In this document: positions 1 to 7,249 of the stretch, piece by piece
How the letters are laid out: every line of letters starts with the position of its first letter
How positions within the stretch are numbered: the first letter of the stretch is position 1
DNA from: Gammaproteobacteria bacterium
Lineage (GTDB): Bacteria; Pseudomonadota; Gammaproteobacteria; Eutrophobiales; Eutrophobiaceae
NCBI GenBank assembly: GCA_028819495.1
Contig: JAPPLI010000152.1
Coordinates: 1 to 60,163 of the forward strand
Length of the DNA: 60,163 nucleotides
Reading direction: 5' to 3'
Made by a program: the position numbers and the translations under genes
Notes under the pieces: model-generated
Databases searched by the model: none
What the model was told of the DNA's origin: nothing
Seen by the model: only the letters and a program-made list of their open reading frames with translations

Positions 1-624
1 GAGGGCCCGTTCGGCGAGTTTCCCGGCACGTACAGCGGCGTGCGCCGGTTGAACGTATTCCGGGTGACGGCCGTATCCTTCCGGGATGATCCCATCTTCG
101 AGAGCTTGTACATCGGCAGCAAAAGCTGGACGGAGCACGACACACTGCTGGGCATCAATGTCTGTACGACGGTTTATCACCAGTTAAAACGGGGTTTCCC
201 TGAAGTCGTTGCCGTGAATGCCTTATACCAGGACGGGACGACTGCGATCATTGCCGTGAAGAACCGCTTCGCCGGCTTTGCCAAATCCGTGGCGCTGCGG
301 GCGCTGGGTTCGTCTCACGGCCTGATGTTCCTGAAGAACCTCATCATGGTTGATGCCGACATCGACCCGTTTGACCTGAACCAGGTCATCTGGTCGCTGT
401 CCAACCGCACCCGGCCTGATGATATTATCGTATTGCCGAACATGCCGCTCAGTGACGCCGACCCGTCGGCAGAGATTGGCGGTAAAGGCCACCGGTTGAT
501 TATCGACGCCACCTCCTATATGCCGCCGGATCCGATCTCCGTGAACAACAACCTGGTGGAATCACCGGCCGGTGAAGTGATAAACGAACTGGAAAGAGTT
601 ATTAACGAACTGCGAAAAAAGTAA
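1..624 (+). CDS. UbiD-family decarboxylase, C-terminal part (5' truncated by window)
   Basis: The reading frame is open from the first base and ends at 624, giving about 207 C-terminal residues. It opens with GPFGEFPGTYSG, the conserved glycine-rich stretch of UbiD enzymes. These are prenylated-FMN-dependent (de)carboxylases acting on hydroxybenzoates and other unsaturated acids in the cytoplasm. The later segment with KNLIMVDADIDPFD also fits the family. The N-terminal prFMN-binding region lies outside the window, so the substrate cannot be inferred from active-site residues. It sits upstream of LigA/LigB-type dioxygenase genes in the same orientation, which suggests decarboxylation of an aromatic acid before or after ring cleavage. 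The spacing to the next gene (287 bp) is filled by a hairpin array, so co-transcription is uncertain. Confidence 0.85.
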   Translation, partial: EGPFGEFPGTYSGVRRLNVFRVTAVSFRDDPIFESLYIGSKSWTEHDTLLGINVCTTVYHQLKRGFPEVVAVNALYQDGTTAIIAVKNRFAGFAKSVALRALGSSHGLMFLKNLIMVDADIDPFDLNQVIWSLSNRTRPDDIIVLPNMPLSDADPSAEIGGKGHRLIIDATSYMPPDPISVNNNLVESPAGEVINELERVINELRKK

Positions 625-632
625 CGCTCACA

Positions 633-909
633 TTCAGGCCTGCTTTCTTTCCATGAATAACTGTTCAAAATTTACCGGCAATGAGGATGAACTAAGGAAG
701 CTCTGAACAAGTCCATCCTGGACTTGTCAGAGCACGGAAAACAAAAATGCGATTTTTGTTTTCCTCTCAAAATCAATGATTTATAATCATCGATTTTGGC
801 GATACATCCCTGTATCGCAGGAAACTCTGATTTAATCAGAGTTTCCCTAACCATATCTGTGGAATTAATGGCAGGTTCGGTGTTCAAATGACAAGAAAGC
901 AGGCCTGAA
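633..909. repeat. Palindromic hairpin array bounded by 17-bp inverted repeats
   Basis: A perfect 17-bp inverted repeat, TTCAGGCCTGCTTTCTT (633-649) and its complement (893-909), brackets five consecutive hairpins. These lie at 701-732 (one bulge), 736-764 (13-bp perfect arms), 769-797 (one mismatch), 799-818 (8-bp perfect arms) and 820-846 (13-bp perfect arms, centre T). The whole looks like a non-autonomous palindromic element or a strongly structured RNA. Its right arm ends one base before the ATG of the LigA-like gene, so it probably contributes that gene's leader. No protein-coding potential is convincing inside it. Confidence 0.7.
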
Positions 910-910
910 A

Positions 911-1267
911 ATGGGTAACGTTCATCGGGTTGACAAAACCCTGCCCACTAACGACATGATCTATTACGTGCGCAAGGACCCGGCTTTGCAAAAACGCTGG
1001 CTGGAAGACCTGGAAGGTCTGACAAGGGAATTCGGTTGCAGCCGGGAAGAATACGAGGCGTTGCGTGATACCGATCCGAAACGGTTAATGGACCTGGGTG
1101 TTCACCAGTACCTGGTGCCGCATATCATGCGACTGACCTACGGGACCGGCAACATGACTAATGCCCATCCGGCTGTTGCCATCTACCAGAAGGCCTTCCC
1201 GAAGGAATCAAAAGAGTCCCTCGGTGATTCCAAATGGGACATGATGCAGGACAAGGATGATGGCTGA
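911..1267 (+). CDS. LigA-type small subunit of an extradiol ring-cleavage dioxygenase
   Basis: A 118-residue protein resembling the alpha subunit (LigA) of class III, protocatechuate 4,5-dioxygenase-type enzymes. It is short, helical and charged, and contains the typical block LGVHQYLVPHIMRLTYGTGNM near residues 58-78. LigA-type subunits have no metal ligands of their own; they close over the active site of the LigB subunit. The gene overlaps the next one (LigB type) by 11 bases, as expected for subunits translated together. The start at 911 directly follows the right arm of the hairpin array, and its only Shine-Dalgarno-like sequence (AGG) lies inside that arm. The substrate is not determinable from sequence; protocatechuate-, gallate- or catecholic-type acids are candidates. 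Confidence 0.75.
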   Translation: MGNVHRVDKTLPTNDMIYYVRKDPALQKRWLEDLEGLTREFGCSREEYEALRDTDPKRLMDLGVHQYLVPHIMRLTYGTGNMTNAHPAVAIYQKAFPKESKESLGDSKWDMMQDKDDG

Positions 1268-2105
1268 GATCGTCGCTGCAGTTGCCACGACCCATACGCC
1301 GGGTTTGCTGGGCTGGTTCGAGGATGCGCCGGAACACCAGCAACAAACCGCACTGGCGTCATTCAAAAAAATGCGCGACCACCTCAACGCGGCAAGGCCG
1401 GATGTCATGATCATCTTTGCCAACGATCACCTGCTCAACTGGCCGCTGAGCAACACACCCGAATACACGGTCGGTATCGCCGACCGCCACAGCGGCCCGG
1501 CAGACTGGTATCAACCCTGGCTGGCGCAGGATGAAAAATACCATGTGCCGGGCAACTCGAAACTGGCCCGTTACATCGTCAACGAATCGGCCAGGCATGG
1601 CTTACAACTGGCTTATATCAAGGAAGACATGCAGTTTGATGACGGGATATCCACACCCACCAAGTATCTCAACCCGGACATGAGCATACCCGTCATACCC
1701 ATTACCATGAACTGTACCGTTCCTCCCATTCCTGCACCGAAACGGGCCTACCAGGTAGGACACATCATCCGCGACGTGCTCAACAGTTATCCTGGTGATG
1801 AACGTATCGCATTGATCGGTTCCGGCGGGCTATCCCACGAACCGGGCGGCCCCCGTTACTTTTATATCGATGAAGAATTCGACCGCATGTTCCTGGATTG
1901 TCTCGCTGAGGGCGATCACCGGAAGCTGATGGAGAAATGCACGTTGGAGCGCATGGAAGAGGCCGGTTCCGGCGGCACGGCAGAACTGATTGCCTGGTTT
2001 GTGGTACTCGCCTCAACCAGGGGACCCGCCGAGGTGCTGGGTTATTGCGACAGTTATGCCTGGCGTTCCGCTTCCGGTTGGGTTATCTGGCCTCACCTGA
2101 GATAA
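1257..2105 (+). CDS. LigB-type catalytic subunit, class III extradiol dioxygenase
   Basis: A 282-residue protein of the LigB superfamily. These are non-haem Fe(II) enzymes that open catecholic rings next to the diol. The N-terminal motif ATTHTPG supplies a metal-ligand histidine (about residue 13), and the segment IIFANDHL around residue 57 supplies the second conserved histidine region. GSGGLSHEPGG near residue 182 is the third family signature, with the catalytic histidine. The start overlaps the LigA-like gene. The next codon is also ATG (1260), so the true start may be one residue later. Together with the LigA subunit it should form the active dioxygenase, downstream of a UbiD decarboxylase and upstream of an amidase. 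Confidence 0.82.
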   Translation: MMAEIVAAVATTHTPGLLGWFEDAPEHQQQTALASFKKMRDHLNAARPDVMIIFANDHLLNWPLSNTPEYTVGIADRHSGPADWYQPWLAQDEKYHVPGNSKLARYIVNESARHGLQLAYIKEDMQFDDGISTPTKYLNPDMSIPVIPITMNCTVPPIPAPKRAYQVGHIIRDVLNSYPGDERIALIGSGGLSHEPGGPRYFYIDEEFDRMFLDCLAEGDHRKLMEKCTLERMEEAGSGGTAELIAWFVVLASTRGPAEVLGYCDSYAWRSASGWVIWPHLR

Positions 2106-2114
2106 CAATCGCCG

Positions 2115-3059
2115 ATGTCAGCCACCCACCAACTCAAAGACGATGTGGTGAATTATGCCTGGGACAACTCACATCCGCCCCGTCTGGCCGTCGAACCCGG
2201 CGATACGGTTATCTTTACCACCCGTGACGCGGCGGACAACTACTACTCCATCGATTCAACCGGGGCAGACGTCAAGGCAAAAGGCCCTTTGGTCGGTCAC
2301 CCCCTGACCGGCCCCGTCCATGTCAACGGCGCCGAACCCGGCGACACCCTGGTCATTGATGTCCTGGATGTCATTCCCACACTGGGATTCGGCTGGACCG
2401 CCATCCGGCCGCATCGCGGCCTGTTGCCGGTGGAGGAGTTTCCCGATGAGTATTTGCATATCTGGGATTTAAGTGACGGCAACCTGGCCCGCATGAAACA
2501 CCGTGATGATATTGCTATCCCCATAGCCCCTTTCCCCGGCATCATGGGAACGGCGCTGCCGGAACCGGGAGAACACAGTACCATCCCGCCCCGTAATAAC
2601 GGCGGCAATATGGATATCCGCCACCTGTGCAAAGGCACTACATTATATTTACCGGTCTCCGTTGAGGGTGCGCTGTTCAGCGTAGGTGATGCCCATGCGG
2701 CCCAGGGCGATGGCGAGGTCTGCATCACCGCCATTGAAATGGCTGCACGGGTTACGCTCCGGATTGACCTCGAAGCAGGCTCCAGGATCCCGGAGCCTCA
2801 TTTCAGGACTGCAGGCCCACTTTGTACCAATACCAATACGGGGCCCAGCTTCGTCACAACCGCCAATGGTCCGGATCTCTTTGAAAATGCACAACGGGCA
2901 GTGCGCTATATGATCGATCACCTGGAACGGGAGCGGGGCTTGACCAGGGAGCAGGCCTATGTGCTTTGCTCTGTCTGTGTGGATTTAAAAATCAATGAGA
3001 TCGTAGACAAACCCAATTACATTGTCTCCGCTTCACTCCCCGAAATCGTGTTTACATAA
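2115..3059 (+). CDS. Acetamidase/formamidase family hydrolase
   Basis: A 314-residue protein matching the FmdA/AmdA family, which hydrolyses formamide, acetamide or related amides to ammonia and an acid. Family features are visible. The N-terminal beta-rich part contains PPRLAVEPGDTVIFTTRDA, HPLTGPVHVNGAEPGDTL follows at residues 63-80, and GDAHAAQGDGEVCITAIE, the signature loop with acidic and histidine residues, lies near 192-209. The gene begins 9 bp after the LigB-like stop, so it is likely co-transcribed. Its presence suggests that the substrate, or a ring-fission product, carries an amide, or that an N-containing aromatic is degraded here. A function in simple formamide use is equally possible. 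Confidence 0.85.
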   Translation: MSATHQLKDDVVNYAWDNSHPPRLAVEPGDTVIFTTRDAADNYYSIDSTGADVKAKGPLVGHPLTGPVHVNGAEPGDTLVIDVLDVIPTLGFGWTAIRPHRGLLPVEEFPDEYLHIWDLSDGNLARMKHRDDIAIPIAPFPGIMGTALPEPGEHSTIPPRNNGGNMDIRHLCKGTTLYLPVSVEGALFSVGDAHAAQGDGEVCITAIEMAARVTLRIDLEAGSRIPEPHFRTAGPLCTNTNTGPSFVTTANGPDLFENAQRAVRYMIDHLERERGLTREQAYVLCSVCVDLKINEIVDKPNYIVSASLPEIVFT

Positions 3060-3082
3060 ACCCGTCTGACTATCTTTAATAA

Positions 3083-4918
3083 ATGCTTGCTTCGGAAGAC
3101 CTCAAAAAATCCCTGGAGAAGATGACCCACCACCCGGGCGTCTACCGGATGCTCGATGCGGACGGTACCCTGATTTACGTGGGCAAGGCAAAGGACCTGA
3201 AAAAACGGGTCGCCAGCTATTTCGGCAAGAAGCCGGATTCACCCAAGACACGGGCGCTGATCAGGCAGATCCGGGACGTCGACGTCACGGTTACTCGCAC
3301 CGAAGCAGAGGCCCTGCTGCTCGAGAGCAACCTGATAAAACAGCACAAACCCCGTTATAACGTGGTCTTGCGGGATGACAAGAGCTACCCGTACCTGTAT
3401 TTATCCACTGACAATGAATTTCCCAGGTTGAGTTTCTACCGCGGCGCCAAGTCCGGGGCGGGGCAGTATTTCGGCCCTTATCCCAGCGCCAAGTCCGCCC
3501 GCCGCACCCTGAACCTCACCCAGAAGCTGTTCCGGATCCGGCAATGCGACGACAACTTCTTCAGGAATCGTTCCAGGCCCTGCCTGCAATACCAGATCAA
3601 GCGTTGCACCGCGCCCTGCGTGGGGCTGGTCAGCCCCGGGGATTACCGGGAAGACGTAAAACATACGGTCATGTTCCTGGAAGGTCGCAATGAGGAAGTG
3701 ATCAGGGAATTGACTGCGCCCATGCAGAAGGCAGCAGACGGGTTGGATTATGAGCGCGCCGCGCAGTACCGGGACCAGATCATCAGCCTGAGGAAGATAC
3801 AGGAAAACCAGTATATTACCGCGCCCAGGGGGGAACTCGATATCGTCGCCTGTTACATGGAGGGCGGCTATGCCTGCGTGCAGGTATTCTTCATCCGCGG
3901 TGGTCTGAACCTGGGCAACAAGGCGTTTTTCCCGGGCCACACCGGTGAGTTGACGGAGGCGCAGGTACTCAATGCGTTCCTGCCCCAGTATTACCTGACC
4001 GGCTCACGCAACAGGCCTGCCCCGGGGGAAATCCTGGTCAGCCACCCGGTAGCGGATGCGGAAACGTTGATGACCCTGCTCAGTGAGAGAAGGGGAAAGA
4101 GCGTGCGGCTCAGGCAGAGGCACCGCAGCGAAAGAAGGAAATGGGTGGAAATGGCGTTGAACAATGCGGAAATAGCCCTGAGGACGCGTCTTTCCTCCAG
4201 GGACGATTACGTATCCAGGTTCGAGAACTTACAGGGATCATTAGGCCTGAATGAACCTGTGGAACGGATAGAATGCTTTGATGTAAGCCATACGAGCGGC
4301 GAAGCGACAGTTGCCGCCTGCGTGGTATTCAACCATGGGGGCGCGGTTAAAACCGATTATCGCAAGTTCAATATCAAGGACGCGCCTGCCGGCGATGATT
4401 ACGCCGCCATATCCCAGGCATTCAACCGGCGCTATTCACGCATAAAAAAGGAAGAGGGAAAGCTGCCTGACCTGATATTGATTGACGGCGGAAAGGGCCA
4501 GGTCGGCTCCATCCGGGCCGTGGCGGAGGAACTGCAACTCGATGAAGTGACACTGCTGGGCGTGGCCAAGGGCAAGGCGAGAAAACCCGGCATGGAGAGG
4601 CTGGTTTTTTCGGACGGCAAGACCGAAGCCAGCCTTGCGCCGGACTCACCCGCCCTGCACCTGATCCAGGAGATCCGGGATGAGGCGCACCGGTTTGCAG
4701 TTACCGGACACCGGCAGCAGCGCAACCGCAAGAGGTCCAGGTCAGTCCTCGAAGACGTGGAAGGTGTCGGTTCAAAGCGGCGGAGGGAACTGATACGATA
4801 CTTCGGCGGTCTACAGGGTGTGTCCAGGGCAGGTGTTGAAGAGCTTGCCCGGGCGCCCGGTATCAGCCACAATCTGGCAAAGAAAATCTATGCTTCATTC
4901 CATGGGGATGAGGCGTGA
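3083..4918 (+). CDS. uvrC: UvrABC system protein C (excinuclease subunit C)
   Basis: 611 residues, the usual UvrC length. The N-terminal GIY-YIG nuclease domain (PGVYRMLDADGTLIYVGKAKDLKKRV, about 18-43) makes the 3' incision in nucleotide-excision repair. A cysteine cluster follows (CLQYQIKRCTAPC), then the UVR helix pair that contacts UvrB (about 205-240). The RNase H-like C-terminal nuclease domain with ECFDVSHTSGE and DLILIDGGKGQ makes the 5' incision, and the protein ends in helix-hairpin-helix motifs (VEGVGSKRRRELIRYFGG). The gene precedes pgsA and a tRNA cluster, an arrangement also found in E. coli and relatives. No strong Shine-Dalgarno is visible before 3083. Confidence 0.97.
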   Translation: MLASEDLKKSLEKMTHHPGVYRMLDADGTLIYVGKAKDLKKRVASYFGKKPDSPKTRALIRQIRDVDVTVTRTEAEALLLESNLIKQHKPRYNVVLRDDKSYPYLYLSTDNEFPRLSFYRGAKSGAGQYFGPYPSAKSARRTLNLTQKLFRIRQCDDNFFRNRSRPCLQYQIKRCTAPCVGLVSPGDYREDVKHTVMFLEGRNEEVIRELTAPMQKAADGLDYERAAQYRDQIISLRKIQENQYITAPRGELDIVACYMEGGYACVQVFFIRGGLNLGNKAFFPGHTGELTEAQVLNAFLPQYYLTGSRNRPAPGEILVSHPVADAETLMTLLSERRGKSVRLRQRHRSERRKWVEMALNNAEIALRTRLSSRDDYVSRFENLQGSLGLNEPVERIECFDVSHTSGEATVAACVVFNHGGAVKTDYRKFNIKDAPAGDDYAAISQAFNRRYSRIKKEEGKLPDLILIDGGKGQVGSIRAVAEELQLDEVTLLGVAKGKARKPGMERLVFSDGKTEASLAPDSPALHLIQEIRDEAHRFAVTGHRQQRNRKRSRSVLEDVEGVGSKRRRELIRYFGGLQGVSRAGVEELARAPGISHNLAKKIYASFHGDEA

Positions 4919-4928
4919 CGTTAAAAAA

Positions 4929-5184
4929 GTTTTTAACGCAGGATTTTTTTCGTCAGACAAGCCGTATGACGAATGAGGGAAGGAGTGTACACCAGGTACA
5001 TGACTGACCGAATGAGGAAAGACGGCGCAGGATGGCGGAGAAAAGACAAGTTAAAAGTTTTTAACGCAGGATTTTTTTCGTCAGACAAGCCGTATGACGA
5101 ATGAGGGAAGGAGTGTACACCAGGTACATGACTGACCGAATGAGGAAAGACGGCGCAGGATGGCGGAGAAAAGACAAGTTAAAA
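4929..5184 (+). repeat. Perfect 128-bp tandem duplication between uvrC and pgsA
   Basis: Two identical copies lie head to tail, 4929-5056 and 5057-5184. Each begins GTTTTTAACGCAGG and ends GACAAGTTAAAA. Each unit also has internal near-repeats (TGACGAATGAGGGAAGG and TGACCGAATGAGGAAAG) and a short inverted pair CGTCA/TGACG. The junctions form AT-rich inverted repeats (GTTAAAAGTTTTTAAC), with a similar one directly after the uvrC stop codon. The second copy runs into the pgsA start region. Lack of any divergence implies a recent duplication or continuing slippage. Confidence 0.95.
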
Positions 5185-5187
5185 TGA
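5128..5187 (+). CDS. Possible 19-residue leader peptide overlapping the pgsA start
   Basis: A 19-codon frame (MTDRMRKDGAGWRRKDKLK) starts in the second copy of the 128-bp repeat. Its TGA overlaps the ATG of pgsA as ATGA. Such an overlap is typical of translational coupling. AAGGAG lies upstream, but 14 bases from the ATG. In the first copy the same start leads to a longer frame ending in the second copy. Highly basic; no similarity recognised. It may be fortuitous. Confidence 0.3.
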   Translation: MTDRMRKDGAGWRRKDKLK

Positions 5188-5738
5188 ATTTACCAAATAT
5201 TCTTACGCTTTTTCGCATAGGTTTGATCCCTGTTTTCGTGCTGGTTTTCTACCTGCCGTTTGACTGGAGCAACGAAGCAGCCTGTATTATCTTTGTGGTT
5301 GCGGCCGTAACCGACTGGCTCGACGGCTTCCTGGCGCGCAAATTACAGCAAATCTCAAAACTGGGAGCGTTTCTCGACCCCGTTGCCGACAAGCTGATGG
5401 TGGCGGTTGTGCTGGTCCTGCTGGTGGAACGCAATCCCGGCATACTTTTGACTTTACCGGCTGCCGTAATCATCGGCAGGGAGATCGCCGTCTCGGCGTT
5501 GCGGGAGTGGATGGCGGAACTGGGGGCGCGCAGCAGGGTAGCCGTTTCCATCTACGGCAAGATAAAGACTATCGCCCAGATGGCGGCCCTGCCGCTGTTG
5601 ATATACCATGACACGCTCTACGGCCTGCCCGTCTATGGTGTGGGACTGGTCCTGTTATATATCGCCGCGGTATTGACCCTGGTATCTATGTGTCAATACC
5701 TGGTCAGTGCCTGGCCGAAACTGAAAGAAAATACCTGA
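5184..5738 (+). CDS. pgsA: CDP-diacylglycerol-glycerol-3-phosphate 3-phosphatidyltransferase
   Basis: A polytopic inner-membrane enzyme of 184 residues that makes phosphatidylglycerol phosphate from CDP-diacylglycerol and glycerol 3-phosphate, the committed step of acidic phospholipid synthesis. The CDP-alcohol phosphotransferase signature is complete: D-W-L-DG-x2-AR-x8-G-x3-D-x3-D (TDWLDGFLARKLQQISKLGA then FLDPVADK). Several hydrophobic segments follow. I prefer the start at 5184 (MNLPNILTLFR), as in other PgsA proteins. An in-frame ATG at 5160 would add eight residues (MAEKRQVK) encoded by the duplicated repeat, and the first repeat copy carries the same eight codons followed by a stop. 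Position after uvrC is the conserved gammaproteobacterial order. Confidence 0.95.
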   Translation: MNLPNILTLFRIGLIPVFVLVFYLPFDWSNEAACIIFVVAAVTDWLDGFLARKLQQISKLGAFLDPVADKLMVAVVLVLLVERNPGILLTLPAAVIIGREIAVSALREWMAELGARSRVAVSIYGKIKTIAQMAALPLLIYHDTLYGLPVYGVGLVLLYIAAVLTLVSMCQYLVSAWPKLKENT

Positions 5739-5775
5739 AAACAGTAAGTTACGGAAAACCTGGAGTTTATGGGAC

Positions 5776-5803
5776 TTGACATCCTCTAACGTGGCGTTAT
5801 AAT
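5776..5803 (+). promoter_or_regulatory. Consensus sigma-70 promoter of the tRNA-Gly gene
   Basis: TTGACA (5776-5781) and TATAAT (5798-5803) are both perfect consensus hexamers, 16 bp apart, 62 bp before the mature tRNA-Gly 5' end. A strong promoter of this kind is expected for stable RNA. Confidence 0.9.
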
Positions 5804-5865
5804 TCGGCGACACTTTGGAAAGGCGTTCGGTAACGCCAGGGAGGGTTGACAGATGAATGATTACT

Positions 5866-5941
<76 letters not shown>

Positions 5942-5949
5942 GACATACA

Positions 5950-5993
5950 CCCTGAGGGGCCCCGGATCAGGTCCGGGCTAACCTCGGGGTTTT
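5950..5993 (+). terminator. Rho-independent terminator after tRNA-Gly
   Basis: An outer stem CCCTGAGG (5950-5957) / CCTCGGGG (5982-5989) with one G-T pair encloses an inner hairpin CCCGGA/TCCGGG (5961-5977). A short T run follows. Confidence 0.7.
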
Positions 5994-6014
5994 CATTTTG
6001 TGATTTACAACCCA

Positions 6015-6088
6015 GGCTGGGTGGCAGAGTGGTGATGCAGCGGCCTGCAAAGCCGTCTACGCCGGTTCGATTCCGACCCCAGCCTCCA
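6015..6088 (+). tRNA. tRNA-Cys (GCA)
   Basis: A 74-nt cloverleaf with acceptor pair GGCTGGG/CCCAGCC, anticodon loop CTGCAAA (anticodon GCA), T-arm GGTTCGATTCC, discriminator T and encoded CCA. It stands between two terminator-like hairpins. No separate promoter is obvious, so it may be transcribed by read-through. Confidence 0.97.
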
Positions 6089-6102
6089 GAATAATGTTGC
6101 CG

Positions 6103-6136
6103 GGTCCTCTGATATTAAATCAGAGGATCCTTTTTT
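6103..6136 (+). terminator. Rho-independent terminator after tRNA-Cys
   Basis: Stem GG(T)CCTCTGAT (6103-6113) / ATCAGAGGATCC (6119-6130), loop ATTAA, followed by six T. The stem core CTCTGAT/ATCAGAG is the same as in hairpins at 820-846 and 19736-19762. Confidence 0.8.
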
Positions 6137-6146
6137 CCATATCCAG

Positions 6147-6233
6147 GCCCGGGTGGTGGAATTGGTAGACACAAGGGACTTAAAATCCCTCGGGGGAAAC
6201 TCCGTGCCGGTTCGAGTCCGGCCCCGGGCACCA
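6147..6233 (+). tRNA. tRNA-Leu (UAA)
   Basis: An 87-nt class II tRNA with acceptor pair GCCCGGG/CCCGGGC, anticodon loop CTTAAAA (anticodon TAA), a long variable arm (CGGGGGAAACTCCG), T-arm GGTTCGAGTCC, discriminator A and encoded CCA. Third member of the Gly-Cys-Leu group seen downstream of pgsA in enterobacteria. Confidence 0.97.
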
Positions 6234-6250
6234 AACCCTGTTATTTTTGT

Positions 6251-7147
6251 TTATCCTGAATTTTTTTGAATCATCTTTAAAAGTGAAATTGCAAGCAACC
6301 CACTTTGCTCAGCCAGTGTTTCCAATATCTCGAAGTGGTTTAAACCAATCCCGATGACATAGTCCACAGTCTTATTGATCTTTTCAACAGCCTGTGCAAA
6401 TTCGTTGGATTGACGAATAAACTCCGGTGATTCATCGGTGCCATGACTGATAATGACTGGTGCAGATAACTTATCCAAATGCCGCTGCGGACTTAATTTG
6501 TTCTCCGTTTCCTCCGTGATATTCAGATATTCACTGCGTGCAGACAACCTTACCGGTTCGAGGTCGTACATGCCACTGCAACACAATCCGCCTTTGATTA
6601 TGTCAGCAGGTAAATTAAACCCGGATTGCCAGTCTGTTGTCAGGCAAACAGCAGCAAGGTGTGCGCCGGAAGAATGACCGCAAAGGTAGATATTGTCTTT
6701 ATCCCCGCTGAATTTTTTTGCGTTATTATAGACCCAGGCAATAGAACGTCTTACCTGTCCGGCTAATACCATCAAGTCTCCCTCAACATCCAGCACGGAA
6801 TCAAAGTCCATTGCTATCCAATGTATCCCGGCTTTGGTGAACAGGGGCGCGGGGAAGGCGTAATCTTCGGCAAAGCCAATGCGCCAGGCGCCTCCATGAA
6901 TAAATATGACAATCGGAGCATTACTTTTTGAAGTGGTATATACATCCAGCTTTTCTATGTCTTTTTCACCATATTGAAACAGCTTTGGCTCACCTGTCTC
7001 ATGTCTGGCTTTTTCACTGTTCGATTGGTAGCGATCAATCACTTCCAGCATATTGGATGCATAGTTACTCTGTTCATAGGCAGCATCCAGCGATTCCTGA
7101 TCCATGTCTCGCCAGACAACAGTACTGTTGTTATTATTTGCTTTCAT
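6251..7147 (-). CDS. Alpha/beta hydrolase, kynurenine formamidase-like
   Basis: A 298-residue alpha/beta hydrolase. The oxyanion-hole motif HGGAWR (about residues 84-89), nucleophile elbow GHSSGAH (serine near 158), an acidic residue in ISHGTDE and a late histidine in GLNHFEI make the catalytic triad. HGGAW and GHSSGAHLA are typical of arylformamidase (N-formylkynurenine hydrolase) and related carboxylesterases. Given the surrounding aromatic-catabolism genes, cleavage of an N-formyl or ester group on an aromatic compound is plausible but unproven. It is transcribed divergently from the MFS carrier at 7250. No strong Shine-Dalgarno precedes the ATG at 7147. Confidence 0.8.
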   Translation of the reverse strand: MKANNNNSTVVWRDMDQESLDAAYEQSNYASNMLEVIDRYQSNSEKARHETGEPKLFQYGEKDIEKLDVYTTSKSNAPIVIFIHGGAWRIGFAEDYAFPAPLFTKAGIHWIAMDFDSVLDVEGDLMVLAGQVRRSIAWVYNNAKKFSGDKDNIYLCGHSSGAHLAAVCLTTDWQSGFNLPADIIKGGLCCSGMYDLEPVRLSARSEYLNITEETENKLSPQRHLDKLSAPVIISHGTDESPEFIRQSNEFAQAVEKINKTVDYVIGIGLNHFEILETLAEQSGLLAISLLKMIQKNSG

Positions 7148-7249
7148 TTAAGTGGTCAATTGCAAAATGAAGCTTCTTTTGAATAAGCATTCCAGTTTAT
7201 GTTATCACTTAAAAATCGTAATTTAAGTTTTCGTTAAGGGGAGCACTCG

